Source of the DNA: Candidatus Aenigmatarchaeota archaeon
Lineage (GTDB): Archaea > Aenigmatarchaeota > Aenigmatarchaeia > QMZP01
Length of the DNA: 64,000 nucleotides
Reading direction: 5' to 3'
NCBI GenBank assembly: GCA_016198585.1
Contig: JACQII010000005.1
Location: 1 to 64,000 of the forward strand
Program-made: the position numbers and the translations under genes
Shown here: positions 54,103-62,590 of the stretch, in pieces
Position numbering within the stretch: position 1 is the first letter of the stretch
Layout of the letters: the number at the start of each line of letters is the position of its first letter
The notes under the pieces: generated by a model
Seen by the model: the letters and a program-made list of their open reading frames with translations, nothing else
Databases searched by the model: none
Told to the model about the DNA's origin: nothing

Positions 54103-54687
54103 TCAGCAGCGGACGAGGGAACGGAGCAGCGCGCGGATCTCGGCGGCGGGGAGGCTCACCCGCTTGCCGAAGTAGAGGGAGCAGGTGAGGGCAAGGACCG
54201 GGTCGGCCACCCGGATGTCGCCCTCGACGGTGGCCTTGACCAGGACGAGATTGCTCACCACCTTGGTTCGCGTGAGAAGGGAACTCCCGATGAGGAGGTC
54301 GCCCTTGACGGCGGTGGCGTCGATGCACAACGTCCCGGTCACGGCCGTGTCCAGCACGACGAGCTCACCCCGCAGGGTGGAGTGGAGAAGGGTCAGCCAG
54401 TCCACCGTGCAGTTCTCGAGCTGGACGTTCTCGAAGGTGGAGGAGTTCACGTGGACGCCTTTCCCCTGGACCCTCCGGAGGCGGAGGTCGCCCAGCCCGA
54501 CGCCCTCCAAAGTGAGGTCGCCCATCAGGTCGACGTCCTCCAGGCCGATCGCGCGGTCCGTGAAGTTGCGGATGGTGACGGGGCCGTCGATGATCAGGTC
54601 GCGGAAGAAGTACCTGCCTTGGCCCAGCTCGCGCAGGAACCTGGCCGGGGTCATGCGGGTCTTGTCCGTGGTGGTCGTGGTGGTCAT
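54103..54687 (-). CDS. Beta-helix (pentapeptide-like) protein (194 aa)
   Basis: From ~residue 40 the sequence repeats ~20-residue units with alternating hydrophobics (VDLMGDLTLEGVGLGDLRLRRV, NVQLENCTVDWLTLLHSTLRG, AVTGTLCIDATAVKGDLLIGS, ATVEGDIRVADP), typical of a right-handed beta-helix. Soluble, no signal. May be structural or bind a polymer. SD GGAGAGACCCATG. Confidence 0.6.
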   Translation of the reverse strand: MTTTTTTDKTRMTPARFLRELGQGRYFFRDLIIDGPVTIRNFTDRAIGLEDVDLMGDLTLEGVGLGDLRLRRVQGKGVHVNSSTFENVQLENCTVDWLTLLHSTLRGELVVLDTAVTGTLCIDATAVKGDLLIGSSLLTRTKVVSNLVLVKATVEGDIRVADPVLALTCSLYFGKRVSLPAAEIRALLRSLVRC

Positions 54688-54746
54688 GGGTCTCTCCTGG
54701 GTGTGGGAGGGTGGATGAAAGATGATGCAGCCGTGTCCCTGTCAGG

Positions 54747-54959
54747 TCAGGGTGTCGCCTGTGGGAGCAGGCGTCCGTCTCCCGCCGCCGTGAAGGCCGC
54801 TGCACAGGGAGACACCGGGACCGCCGACTCGCCGCCGGTCCCGGGAGATCGCTTGGTCGTCACGTCCTCAGGCCGTGGCGAGAGGCGACCTCGGTGGCCG
54901 CGCAGGCGGTCCAGGGCGCCGGCGGCCGAAGGGAACGCAGGTTCGCGTCCGGCAGGCAT
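54747..54959 (-). CDS. Possible small protein (70 aa), weak
   Basis: Open frame rich in Pro, Ala and Arg with no Shine-Dalgarno site and only low-complexity content. It starts 6 bases after the stop of the 54966-55163 gene. Most likely spurious, but the array otherwise has few gaps this large (54688-54965). Confidence 0.2.
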   Translation of the reverse strand: MPAGREPAFPSAAGALDRLRGHRGRLSPRPEDVTTKRSPGTGGESAVPVSPCAAAFTAAGDGRLLPQATP

Positions 54960-54965
54960 GGCCAG

Positions 54966-55163
54966 CTAGCCGGACAGCGCAGCGTCCCCAAACAGGGAGG
55001 TGAGGATGAGGATCGCGAGCATGGCGGACGCCACGCCGGCAAGCGCGAGGACCCCGCGCCTGCGCACCAGGCCGACCAGCAGCATGCCTACGCCGCCGAA
55101 CAGCAGCAAGGCCGCCAGCACGGTGAGCGTGTGGGCAGCCAGGAAGACCAGGACGCTCCACAT
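54966..55163 (-). CDS. Two-helix membrane protein (65 aa)
   Basis: Hydrophobic helices at ~3-30 and ~38-60, separated by RRRG. SD GGAGGTG at 7-8 bases before ATG. No family recognised. Confidence 0.6.
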   Translation of the reverse strand: MWSVLVFLAAHTLTVLAALLLFGGVGMLLVGLVRRRGVLALAGVASAMLAILILTSLFGDAALSG

Positions 55164-55274
55164 GGGGAAACACCTCCACGACAGTAAAGGCAGGGAAGGG
55201 GTCTGGGAAACGGGTCGGGGGTAGCAGGCCCCGGAAGACCTGCCACCCCCTTCCCTGGAACGAGCTACTCGGGA

Positions 55275-55532
55275 TCAGCCGAGCTCGGCGCCCCGGCGGA
55301 GGAACTCGATCGTCGTCCCGGGCTGCACCTCGGCATCGTCCTCGACGGGACGGCGCGTCGGCGAGTCGGGAACGGCGGTGAGGGCCTTCTCGGCGGGCAG
55401 GATGCCCAGCGCGGCCCGCAGGTCGCGGCGGAGCGCGCCCACGGTCATGCCGGGCTTGGCGTCCACCCGGAGCACGTTCGCCCCGTGCAGCACCTCCACG
55501 GGCGGCGCACGCGGCTTGTCCTTGGTCAGCAT
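55275..55532 (-). CDS. Ubiquitin-like protein (PRTRC-C / multiubiquitin-type)
   Basis: The 85-residue protein has the beta-grasp pattern: strand VEVLHGANVLRV, helix TVGALRRDLRAALG, and end strand TTIEFLRRGAELG. The layout of a short first strand pair, one helix and a final GTTIEFLRR strand is that of ubiquitin-like proteins encoded beside ThiF/E1 and E2-like genes. The tail ends in Gly rather than a diglycine, so a processing step or a different tail may be used. ATG 55532 follows GAGG at ~9 bases. It is the last gene of the E2-E1-Ubl trio. Confidence 0.6.
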   Translation of the reverse strand: MLTKDKPRAPPVEVLHGANVLRVDAKPGMTVGALRRDLRAALGILPAEKALTAVPDSPTRRPVEDDAEVQPGTTIEFLRRGAELG

Positions 55533-55613
55533 GGTCAGATCCTCACGTGGGATGCCGGGTAGAACACACATCCGCGCACCGCCGGACCCGGCAACCGGCT
55601 GTGGGGATTGCGG

Positions 55614-56282
55614 TCAGGAAGCGAGGACCTCGGCGCTCCGCAGGACAGGGCGCGCGCTGCCCCGGGCGAGGTCGACAAAGATCTCGTCGAAGGGCGGGTC
55701 ACCCGTGAGGTCACGGTAGACGTCGAACGCGGCCAGCATCCAGGCCGCGACCAGGGTGTTGGTCGACAGCCGCTGGGGACCGGCCGCAAGGCAGCCGCCT
55801 TCGCCCGGGTTCCGGTCCTGCGGATCCTGAATCTCGGGGTGGAACACGTTGGCGAGGGGCAGGGTCACGTTCCTGCCGTCCCGCCGGAGGAAGACCTGGA
55901 CGTTGCCGTCGGTCTCCTCGTTCCCGCCCGAGATGACCAGGACGTCCCGCAGGTCGCCGGCATGGTCCGAGACCAGCTTCCGGGTCGCGTGGTTGTCCAC
56001 GCAGAGGAAGACGGTGTCCCGCTCCCGGACCACCGACGGGATGGTCGCCCTGGTCACGAACTCGTTGGCATGGCCGATGCGGACGTTGCTGTCCCGCCGC
56101 AGCAGGTCGGCCACGGTCTCGGCCTTGAAGCCGCGCACGCCGCGCTGGCGGTCGCGGTTCCGCTCCTCGAACCGGTCGCCGTCCACGAGCAGCATGACTG
56201 GCTCCTGGCTGGCCACGGCCTGGGCAAGCGGCCAGGCGAGGGCACAGCCGATCCCTCCCAGGCCCACGACGACGATCCTCAT
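55614..56282 (-). CDS. ThiF/E1-like adenylyltransferase
   Basis: The 222-residue protein has the Rossmann nucleotide loop IVVVGLGGIGCALAWPLAQ (~residues 2-20), LLVDGDRFEERNRDRQ (E1 signature with conserved Asp and Arg), and a Cys in GGCLAAGPQR (~residue 165) in the position of the E1 catalytic cysteine. Would activate the C-terminus of the adjacent ubiquitin-like protein with ATP. The zinc-binding CxxC pairs of bacterial ThiF are not apparent. Its ATG overlaps the stop of the E2-like gene. Confidence 0.8.
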   Translation of the reverse strand: MRIVVVGLGGIGCALAWPLAQAVASQEPVMLLVDGDRFEERNRDRQRGVRGFKAETVADLLRRDSNVRIGHANEFVTRATIPSVVRERDTVFLCVDNHATRKLVSDHAGDLRDVLVISGGNEETDGNVQVFLRRDGRNVTLPLANVFHPEIQDPQDRNPGEGGCLAAGPQRLSTNTLVAAWMLAAFDVYRDLTGDPPFDEIFVDLARGSARPVLRSAEVLAS

Positions 56283-57562
56283 GACGCTCCCTTCTGCTGG
56301 CCGTCCTCGGCCAGCGCAGCCATCGCCTTCAGCAGGTCGGCTGCGGCGATGTTGAGTTCTCTCTCCATCCACTCGGGGTCGCCCGGTTCCAGCTTTACGC
56401 TTGCCAGGGACGCGACCAGGCGGACCAGGTGCTCCTCGAGGGCGGCCCGGATGACTGCGGGATACTGGGCCTGGACCGGCAGAGCCTGGCACGCCTCGAG
56501 CACGGCCTTGCCAACTTCCTGCTCGGCGGCAGCGATCACCTTCTTCCCGAACCGGGCGACTGCCGCCTGCGGATCGATCGCCCCAGCGCCAGTCCCGACG
56601 ACCTTCCGGACCGTCGTGCCGCTGGGTCTCCAGTCGACCTTCAGCCCGAAGAGCGGGTCCTTGGCAGACCGCTGGCTCCAGGTGTCGAAGGTCAATGAAG
56701 TTCCGTTTATGGGGGTGAACTCTCTGCCGCTTGCCACGAAGGAGGCGGACCAGAAGGCGGTGATTGCCGCGGTGACCCGCGTGGCGAGGGGGGTGGTAGG
56801 GTCCTGACTCCGCAGCGCGTTGCCCATGCAGACCCGACCGCCAGCGCTGTCCACGTTGGGCAGGCCCGTCGAGAACAGCGCCTGGTCGGCAGACCGCAGC
56901 GGTTCCTTGAGGAAGAAGAGACGGACGTTCTCGATCTCACCCGCCGTGATCTCGATGATGAAGACCACGTAGGGCAGGGACACGGTGAACGGCTCATCGT
57001 TGCAGTGGAGCGTGCGGACGCGGGGAGCTTCTTCCACCACCACGACGCACCGGCTCGCGGTCCCGGCGAAGAAGCGCGTCCCTTCCGGTAGGACGTCGAA
57101 GGGGAGGGACACCCCTTCCGCGTCGACAGACTCCCAGGCCCGGGAGACCAGCCCAGAGACCGCATGGGAGGACGCCACGGCGGCAGCCTCGCGGAAACAG
57201 GCAAGCGATCGCGCAGAGGCCTCGTGGAGCAGGCACTCGGCGCCGATCCTTTCGTACAGGACCTCGGGAGCCGCGCGCGCCAGGCGGCGCCGGTAGACGT
57301 TCTCCACGACCGCGGTGAGGCGGTCCAGCGCTGCACGCGCCGCAGTGAAGGCAGCATGGCGCACCGACCAGTGCGGGAAGAGGTCGCCGATCGTGACCGC
57401 CTTCACCGGCTGGAACTCAGGGACCAGTTGGGGGAAAGGGAGCCACTGCACGCGGTAGCCGACCTTCCGGAGGCCGACGCAGCCGTCCTCGAGCACCAGC
57501 ACGGTGTCTGGCAGGGCGGCCTGGCGCCGCGGGAGCAAGTTCACGTAGTGCCACATCCACAT
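56279..57562 (-). CDS. E2-like protein, PRTRC system protein B-type
   Basis: 427 residues. The core (~165-295) has LPYVVFIIEITAGEIENVRLFFLKE followed by LPNVDSAGGRVCMGN, the family motif with a Cys in the place of the E2 catalytic cysteine. The flanking N-terminal domain (~1-160) and C-terminal helical domain (~300-425) are as in PRTRC-B proteins. Expected to take the ubiquitin-like protein from the ThiF-like E1. ATG 57562 has GGAG 9 bases upstream; the ATG 57577 would lie inside that site. Confidence 0.75.
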   Translation of the reverse strand: MWMWHYVNLLPRRQAALPDTVLVLEDGCVGLRKVGYRVQWLPFPQLVPEFQPVKAVTIGDLFPHWSVRHAAFTAARAALDRLTAVVENVYRRRLARAAPEVLYERIGAECLLHEASARSLACFREAAAVASSHAVSGLVSRAWESVDAEGVSLPFDVLPEGTRFFAGTASRCVVVVEEAPRVRTLHCNDEPFTVSLPYVVFIIEITAGEIENVRLFFLKEPLRSADQALFSTGLPNVDSAGGRVCMGNALRSQDPTTPLATRVTAAITAFWSASFVASGREFTPINGTSLTFDTWSQRSAKDPLFGLKVDWRPSGTTVRKVVGTGAGAIDPQAAVARFGKKVIAAAEQEVGKAVLEACQALPVQAQYPAVIRAALEEHLVRLVASLASVKLEPGDPEWMERELNIAAADLLKAMAALAEDGQQKGAS

Positions 57563-57597
57563 GGGAGCAGACTCCAAGGCGCCGGAAGACGCGGAAT

Positions 57598-57975
57598 TCA
57601 GGAGGGCAGGGTTTCGTAGAGGAGGAGGCAGAAGGCCTCGACCCGGGCATGGTGGCCCGGCTTGAGGATCACCCGCTCCCCCGGCCTGGAGAGGGACCCG
57701 GTCCCCTTGTCGAGGTCGATGTAGGTCCCAGCCAACACGAGGACCTGGGCCGGTCCAGTGACCTGCAGGAAGTCGGCCAGCGAGGCGGCCTCCGCCTGCT
57801 GGATCGCGACCAGGGCGCGGTACGGGACCCTGGGCGCGAGGGCCTTCCTCGGCTGCAGGACCGCGTGCGCGATGCCGCCGAATCCAGTCAGCGTGCTGAC
57901 CGACCAGGGGAGGTCGGGGAACAGGTCCATCGCGGCGTGGAGGCTGTCGATGGCGGTGTAGGACGGTGTGGGCAT
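57598..57975 (-). CDS. Cupin-like protein, paralogue of 59222-59569 (125 aa)
   Basis: Beta-rich single domain: YRALVAIQQAEAASLADFL, QVLVLAGTYIDLD, then SLSRPGERVILKPGHHARVEAFCLLLYE. The paralogue shares RALVAIE, FRPGEV and the HVETFCLVIYEE end, so the gene was duplicated within the array. The GxH.. pattern hints at a cupin barrel, but metal ligands are incomplete. SD GGATCCCCTCCCATG. Confidence 0.55.
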   Translation of the reverse strand: MPTPSYTAIDSLHAAMDLFPDLPWSVSTLTGFGGIAHAVLQPRKALAPRVPYRALVAIQQAEAASLADFLQVTGPAQVLVLAGTYIDLDKGTGSLSRPGERVILKPGHHARVEAFCLLLYETLPS

Positions 57976-57986
57976 GGGAGGGGATC

Positions 57987-58160
57987 CTACTTGCTGGCCT
58001 GGGGCGTGGCCGTCGCCTTCGGCGTGGGCGACGGCTGGGACAGGGCGATCACGCCGATCACGACAATGACAATCGCGACGGTGATGCCGATGGCGATGAA
58101 CATGGTCTTCCACTCCTTGGCCTGCTGCTTCTTGCGAACTGCGGGGGACTGGCGGGACAT
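57987..58160 (-). CDS. Single-helix membrane protein (57 aa)
   Basis: Basic N-terminus (MSRQSPAVRKKQQAKEWK), one helix of Val/Ile residues (~20-40) and a Pro/Thr-rich tail (SQPSPTPKATATPQASK). SD GGAGAACCCCCATG. Too short for many gene finders but well supported by its ribosome binding site. Confidence 0.6.
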   Translation of the reverse strand: MSRQSPAVRKKQQAKEWKTMFIAIGITVAIVIVVIGVIALSQPSPTPKATATPQASK

Positions 58161-58184
58161 GGGGGTTCTCCAGGGAAGGGCGGA

Positions 58185-58484
58185 CTAGCGGAACGCGAGC
58201 GCAAGGATGAAGATGGCCGCGGTGATGAGGGCGCTGGCGGCCATCCCGAGGAACATCGCCCACTGCCTGGTGTGCCAGCCGAGCTGGGCGAAGGTGACCT
58301 GCATGTAGCAGAAGCCCGCGAGCATGACCAGGTCAAGGCCGGTCGCGTCCCGGGTCACGAGCAGGGTCCGCAGCTGGGACGCCATGAAGACGGCGTTCAG
58401 GATGCTCGCGGACCAGACACGGGCCTCGAGGCCCACGAAGCGCTGGAGCGCCGGCTTCGGCGCGCGGTCGGTGGCGGTGGTCAT
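58185..58484 (-). CDS. Three-helix membrane protein (99 aa)
   Basis: Helices at ~23-45, ~50-70 and ~77-97. The N-terminal 20 residues are basic/soluble. The ATG overlaps the stop of the next upstream gene, so the two are coupled. No family recognised. Confidence 0.65.
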   Translation of the reverse strand: MTTATDRAPKPALQRFVGLEARVWSASILNAVFMASQLRTLLVTRDATGLDLVMLAGFCYMQVTFAQLGWHTRQWAMFLGMAASALITAAIFILALAFR

Positions 58485-58702
58485 GGCCGCCGTCCCTTCA
58501 GTTCGACCTTCTCGCGCGGCGGCTGGTGGCAGCGGCAGGTGCAGACCTGGATGAGGTGCTGCCGGTCGCCGGGCAGTCGCATGTTGCCCGCGGGGATCTC
58601 GTGGCCCATCGGGTGGGTCGACCGCCGGCCCGGGCAGTGGTGGACAGCGTCGCCTTGCTGGATGGCATCCCTGCATTCAGGGAAGAGGAAGCTGGTCTTC
58701 AT
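58481..58702 (-). CDS. Cysteine/histidine-rich small protein (73 aa)
   Basis: Six Cys and many His (PECRDAIQQGDAVHHCPGRRS, QVCTCRCHQPP) suggest a zinc-binding knuckle. Soluble. ATG 58702 rather than 58708 because GGAG lies 6 bases before it. No family recognised. Confidence 0.55.
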   Translation of the reverse strand: MKTSFLFPECRDAIQQGDAVHHCPGRRSTHPMGHEIPAGNMRLPGDRQHLIQVCTCRCHQPPREKVELKGRRP

Positions 58703-58711
58703 GGGCATCTC

Positions 58712-59170
58712 CTAGTCGGCGTCGAGGAAGTCGTACCCGACGAGCTCCCGGCGGACCTCCTGCCTCGCCGTCTCCGTGCCGTCCTGGTACGTGACCTTGG
58801 CGGTCACCCTGTACTCTTCACGGTACTGGATCGTGACCTCCTGGTCTTCCCGGAGGCGCGTCCAGAGCTCGTGGGCCTTGGCCTGGTCGTTCTCGACGAT
58901 GAACTTGCCGTGCTCGCACGCGAACACGATGGCGTACCGCTCGGGGATGGTGATCTCGATGTTCTGGTAAAGCCGCGCACCGCCTTCCGACGTCTGGACA
59001 AAGGCTCCGCGTCCGGCACTTCCGTGCTGCGACGGCGTGTAGACCAGGTCCGCGACCGTCGCTTGCTCGTGGAGGATGTCCGACTGCTCGGCCGTGACTT
59101 CCTCGAACTCGCCGTTCTTGGCGAAGCACGCGGTCAGGGTGCACAGGATGATGATGGTCAGGGAACGCAT
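58712..59170 (-). CDS. Putative lipoprotein (152 aa)
   Basis: Lipobox LTAC at residues ~12-15. Exported domain with alternating strands (ARLYQNIEITIPERYAIVFACEHGKFIVEND) and a final beta part. No family recognised. SD GGAGCACTCCCATG. Confidence 0.6.
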   Translation of the reverse strand: MRSLTIIILCTLTACFAKNGEFEEVTAEQSDILHEQATVADLVYTPSQHGSAGRGAFVQTSEGGARLYQNIEITIPERYAIVFACEHGKFIVENDQAKAHELWTRLREDQEVTIQYREEYRVTAKVTYQDGTETARQEVRRELVGYDFLDAD

Positions 59171-59221
59171 GGGAGTGCTCCGGGTTTGGAGGTGAGGAGG
59201 CGACGGGGGAAGAGGAGACGT

Positions 59222-59569
59222 TCAGCTGGTCGCGGCCACCTCCTCGTAGATGACCAGGCAGAACGTCTCGACGTGGAAGATCTGGTCGCTGTCGATGGAA
59301 GCGACTTCTCCCGGCCGGAAGGTGAGCGTCTGGTTCCTGGAGCTGATCGCGCACGCCCCCTCGAGCACGTAGACGCGCGCAGACTCGACAGCCCCGAGGA
59401 ACATAGTCAGTGGGGGAACAGTGGTGTGCTCGATCGCAACCAGGGCGCGGATCGGAGCGTTCTGGAAGAGTGCGTAGGCGATGGTCCCGCCGTCCGGAAA
59501 CGCCCGGAACTGCCAGGGCAGTCTCGGCAACAGATCCATCGTGGTGGAGATGGTGGTCAAGGCGGACAT
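59222..59569 (-). CDS. Cupin-like protein, paralogue of 57598-57975 (115 aa)
   Basis: Shares RALVAIEH, FRPGEV, and HVETFCLVIYEE with the 57598 gene over ~100 residues. Beta-rich. SD GGAGTTCCCATATG. Confidence 0.55.
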   Translation of the reverse strand: MSALTTISTTMDLLPRLPWQFRAFPDGGTIAYALFQNAPIRALVAIEHTTVPPLTMFLGAVESARVYVLEGACAISSRNQTLTFRPGEVASIDSDQIFHVETFCLVIYEEVAATS

Positions 59570-59672
59570 ATGGGAACTCCTCGAGTCAAACGGGGAAGGC
59601 GGTCAAGGACAAGGGGCGGGGAGGGGGCAGGCCCCGGCCATGAGGCCCACCCCCTCCCACGCGGTCACGCGA

Positions 59673-60269
59673 TCACGCCTGGACGAAGCCCTCGTCCGGG
59701 CCGATGAAGCCGGCGCGCTGCAGCCGCCCGGGCGACCAGCGGTCGATCATGCTGGCCGTGGCCTCCTCCGCGGTGGCCTCGTCAGCCGGATCCTGCATCA
59801 CGACGGCCGCCGCCGGCAGCCGCTCGACGCGAGCGGTAGGCCGGGGCCGCAGCCGCCGGGCCCTCACCTGGGAGAGCACGTGCTCGACCGTCGTCCCGGT
59901 CATCCGGGCCAGGACCCCGAGGAAGCAGCAGGTGCAGGCCGGGGCCCACTTCCTGACGACCACGGCGTGGTGGCAGACCAGCTCCGGGCCGGGGATGTGC
60001 AGCCTGCGGCAGGTGACGACGATCACCTCCTGGGGCTCGGTGTTGAGGCTGCTGGCACGGAAGGCGGTCTTGAACACCGTCATCGCCTTCTTGCGCCCGC
60101 CGAGGGGCAGGTGCTCGTTGTAGAGGACCGAGAAGACGTCTCGATCCTCCGGGTCGCGGAAGACCCTGGAGGGGTCGTCCGTCGCGACGAGGATCGCGGC
60201 GAAAACCAGGATGGCGCTGTCGTGGCTGAGGGCCGGGTTGTACCGGCGGCTGCTGGACGGAATGGACAT
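59673..60269 (-). CDS. Hypothetical protein with Cys/His cluster (198 aa)
   Basis: Contains TCRRLHIPGPELVCHHAVVVRKWAPACTCCFLGVLARM (~residues 84-121), a strong Cys/His cluster that could bind zinc, and a basic arm (RARRLRPRPTARVERL). Not recognised. ATG 60269 preferred because GGAGAATTC precedes it. Confidence 0.5.
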   Translation of the reverse strand: MSIPSSSRRYNPALSHDSAILVFAAILVATDDPSRVFRDPEDRDVFSVLYNEHLPLGGRKKAMTVFKTAFRASSLNTEPQEVIVVTCRRLHIPGPELVCHHAVVVRKWAPACTCCFLGVLARMTGTTVEHVLSQVRARRLRPRPTARVERLPAAAVVMQDPADEATAEEATASMIDRWSPGRLQRAGFIGPDEGFVQA

Positions 60270-60464
60270 GAATTCTCCTCCCACAGGAGTTGACGTGCCC
60301 CAGGAACAGGAGACCAGGCTGGGGGCACGCGGCCTGGACAGAGTCGGCGCTGGCCAACATGGCCAGTGGGTGATACGATCAGGACCGCAACAGAACAGAT
60401 CAGGTCAAGCGCGGCCAGGCGCCCGCGGGCGACGCCTGGCCGGCACGCGCGACGACACGGGGCG

Positions 60465-60977
60465 CTACTTCCCCGTCTCCGAGCCGAGGTCGATGCGCTT
60501 CCCGGTCAGCGTGAGCTTCACGACCCCCCACGGCACGATGCTCGTGTTCATCGTGGAGCCGACCGCCTTGAAGGTCAGGACCACGCCGTCCTTGTTGACC
60601 TTGGTGGCCCAGCCACGCAGGCCGGTGCTGTTCCAGCCGAGGGAGAAGTCCGTCCCCGTGCGCCAGGTGGTGGGGGAGATGACGAGGCTCATCTGGGGCG
60701 TGTCGGGGAAGATGCTGAAGGTGGTGAAGGTCATGAAGGACATGGTGTCGAACGTCGGGTCGGTGATCCAGACCTTCTCCGTGTGCTTGTCGTGGAGCAC
60801 CTGGGTGAAGCCCGGGACCTTCATGGTGGCCTTGATGGTGACCTCCCAGACGCCGTCGTACGGCAGCGCCAGCTCGGACGGCGGGTCGGTGGGCTCGGAC
60901 GGGTCCCCCGCGATGGCGGGCGCGGCAGGCAGGAAGGTCAGGAGGGCGATGAGCAGCCACGAGAGCGACGTACGCAT
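60465..60977 (-). CDS. Secreted lipocalin-like protein (170 aa)
   Basis: Sec signal peptide (WLLIALLTFLPAAPAIAG) cleaved after ~residue 23, then a beta-barrel-like domain with GVWEVTIKATMKVPGFTQ and PTTWRTGTDFSLGWNSTGLRG. The pattern of repeated beta strands with one Trp near the start resembles lipocalins, tentatively. SD GGAGACGCTCCCATG. Confidence 0.55.
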   Translation of the reverse strand: MRTSLSWLLIALLTFLPAAPAIAGDPSEPTDPPSELALPYDGVWEVTIKATMKVPGFTQVLHDKHTEKVWITDPTFDTMSFMTFTTFSIFPDTPQMSLVISPTTWRTGTDFSLGWNSTGLRGWATKVNKDGVVLTFKAVGSTMNTSIVPWGVVKLTLTGKRIDLGSETGK

Positions 60978-61088
60978 GGGAGCGTCTCCAGGGGAACAGG
61001 GTGAGTGGAAAGCGATGGAAGTCTGCTCGCGCGAGCAGACATGATCAGGCTGGGTTCAGGGCTCGCGACCGCGGCCCGGCGCAGGGCC

Positions 61089-61307
61089 TCAGCAGGAGCC
61101 GGTGCGCCGGCGCTTCGCAGGCCGCCGCTTGGCCTTCATCCTCCTGGCCTTGCGGGGCTTCTTGGCCCCCGGAAGCGCCGGGCCCTCGACGGCCTCGCGA
61201 GCCTTGCGGCCGTCTTCCTCCATGTTGGCCAGCATCTCGTGGAGGGTCTGGCCGCGCTCGTCGGCGGTGTGGTCGCACAGGACGTGGTGGCAGATGGGGC
61301 AGGGCAT
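61089..61307 (-). CDS. Small zinc-knuckle, basic-tail protein (72 aa)
   Basis: N-terminus MPCPICHHVLCDHTADE has CxxC and C.H pairs typical of a zinc-binding motif. The C-terminal half is Lys/Arg-rich (KKPRKARRMKAKRRPAKRRRTG), likely nucleic-acid-binding. SD GGAGATTCTCATG. No family recognised. Confidence 0.6.
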   Translation of the reverse strand: MPCPICHHVLCDHTADERGQTLHEMLANMEEDGRKAREAVEGPALPGAKKPRKARRMKAKRRPAKRRRTGSC

Positions 61308-61363
61308 GAGAATCTCCGGGGTCAAGGGAAGTCGATGGCTGCGCACAGGCGCAGTCACCGGTG

Positions 61364-61813
61364 TCAGGCGGGGAAGACCTCGGCGACGCCGCGGTCGATG
61401 ACCACGACCGCAAGGCCGGTCATGGCTTGCAGCTTCGTCGCGGCCTCCTCGTCGAAGGTGCCGAGCAGGTCTTGGATGAAGTTTCGCGGGGCCAGTCCGC
61501 GCGCAGTCGGGATCTCCCCCCGGTCGCGGAACTGCTGCCAATCGTGCCCGGGCATCAGGACGTTGGCGAGCTGGCCGCCGTGAACGTCGTCGACGTTCAG
61601 GACCACGATCACCGCTTCCGAGGCGGACAGGCCGCGCTCCGCCGCCCGGCGCACGAAGTGCGCGACACGGTCGGCGTTCGCCTCCAGCGTCGCCCGGCAG
61701 TTGTGCTTCTCGACTGCTCGCACCATCGTCACCGCGTCGGGATCGTCCAGCACCGGCTTCCCGCCGACCATGCGGACCACGGCCCGGGGGCGGCCATCAC
61801 TCTTTTCGCTCAT
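61364..61813 (-). CDS. Hypothetical soluble protein (149 aa)
   Basis: Mixed alpha/beta with GLSASEAVIVVLNVDDVHG and LMPGHDWQQFRDRGEIP (~residues 60-105). No family recognised; no catalytic motif. SD GGAAGACTCCCATG. Confidence 0.55.
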   Translation of the reverse strand: MSEKSDGRPRAVVRMVGGKPVLDDPDAVTMVRAVEKHNCRATLEANADRVAHFVRRAAERGLSASEAVIVVLNVDDVHGGQLANVLMPGHDWQQFRDRGEIPTARGLAPRNFIQDLLGTFDEEAATKLQAMTGLAVVVIDRGVAEVFPA

Positions 61814-61843
61814 GGGAGTCTTCCTCGAGAGGGGGATGGAAAT

Positions 61844-62548
61844 TCAGGAGAACCGCCAGACCAGCCAGACCACCGAGACGGTGAGCCAGCTGAGGAGGTT
61901 CCCGATCTCGCCGGCCAGCATCCACGACCGGTTGCGTTCCCAGCCGGCGGCGCGGATCCCGACGATGATCTGGTCCAGGCGGCCCAGGATGGACAGGTTC
62001 CCAGCCAGGACGGCCGAGCCCGGGAGTCCGCCGCCGCCCTCCTGGGCGATCTTCGCGGCCATCAGGAACTGCGGGACTGCCTTGAGCAGGATGCCGAGCA
62101 AGCCCTTGGGCATCGGGTCGTTCAGGGGAACGCCCTGCAGGCCGGCCAGGGTGAAGACCAGGACGGTCCCGCCGCCGGCAAGCGCAGTCGTCAGGCTGTC
62201 GTTCCCGCTCCACCGGTAGCTGCCATTCAGGGCGAAGGCCAGGAAATGGCTGTTGACCAGCAGGAGCCAGCACGCGTAGATCCAGATTACGTGCCGATCG
62301 GCCGCGCTCGGGCGGGTCCGGTGGGCCGCGATGGCGAGGAGCAGCTGGAACAGGAAGTAGAGCGCCATGGCCAGGTAGGCGCTCAGGCTCTGGCCCTCGA
62401 CGCTCGAGAGGATGCGGACGAACTGGGTTCCGCAGAGGACCAGGCCGAGCACGATCTGGAGCGGGAAGAAACTGGCGTTCAGGGCCTGGCGCGCCCTGGC
62501 CAGGAAGACTGACCAGGGCGCGGTGCGTCCGACCGATGGGATGGACAT
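61844..62548 (-). CDS. Multi-span membrane protein (234 aa)
   Basis: About six helices (~27-45, ~55-75, ~88-108, ~120-140, ~155-172, ~210-230). No family recognised. SD GGAGGAACGCCATG. Second of several membrane proteins in the array. Confidence 0.6.
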   Translation of the reverse strand: MSIPSVGRTAPWSVFLARARQALNASFFPLQIVLGLVLCGTQFVRILSSVEGQSLSAYLAMALYFLFQLLLAIAAHRTRPSAADRHVIWIYACWLLLVNSHFLAFALNGSYRWSGNDSLTTALAGGGTVLVFTLAGLQGVPLNDPMPKGLLGILLKAVPQFLMAAKIAQEGGGGLPGSAVLAGNLSILGRLDQIIVGIRAAGWERNRSWMLAGEIGNLLSWLTVSVVWLVWRFS

Positions 62549-62590
62549 GGCGTTCCTCCGGGGGAGCCTGCGCCTGCGATGCCGGTGGCC

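Noticed and set aside
54747-54959. 70-codon frame in the array gap
   Set aside because: No ribosome binding site and low-complexity composition; kept only as a low-confidence entry.
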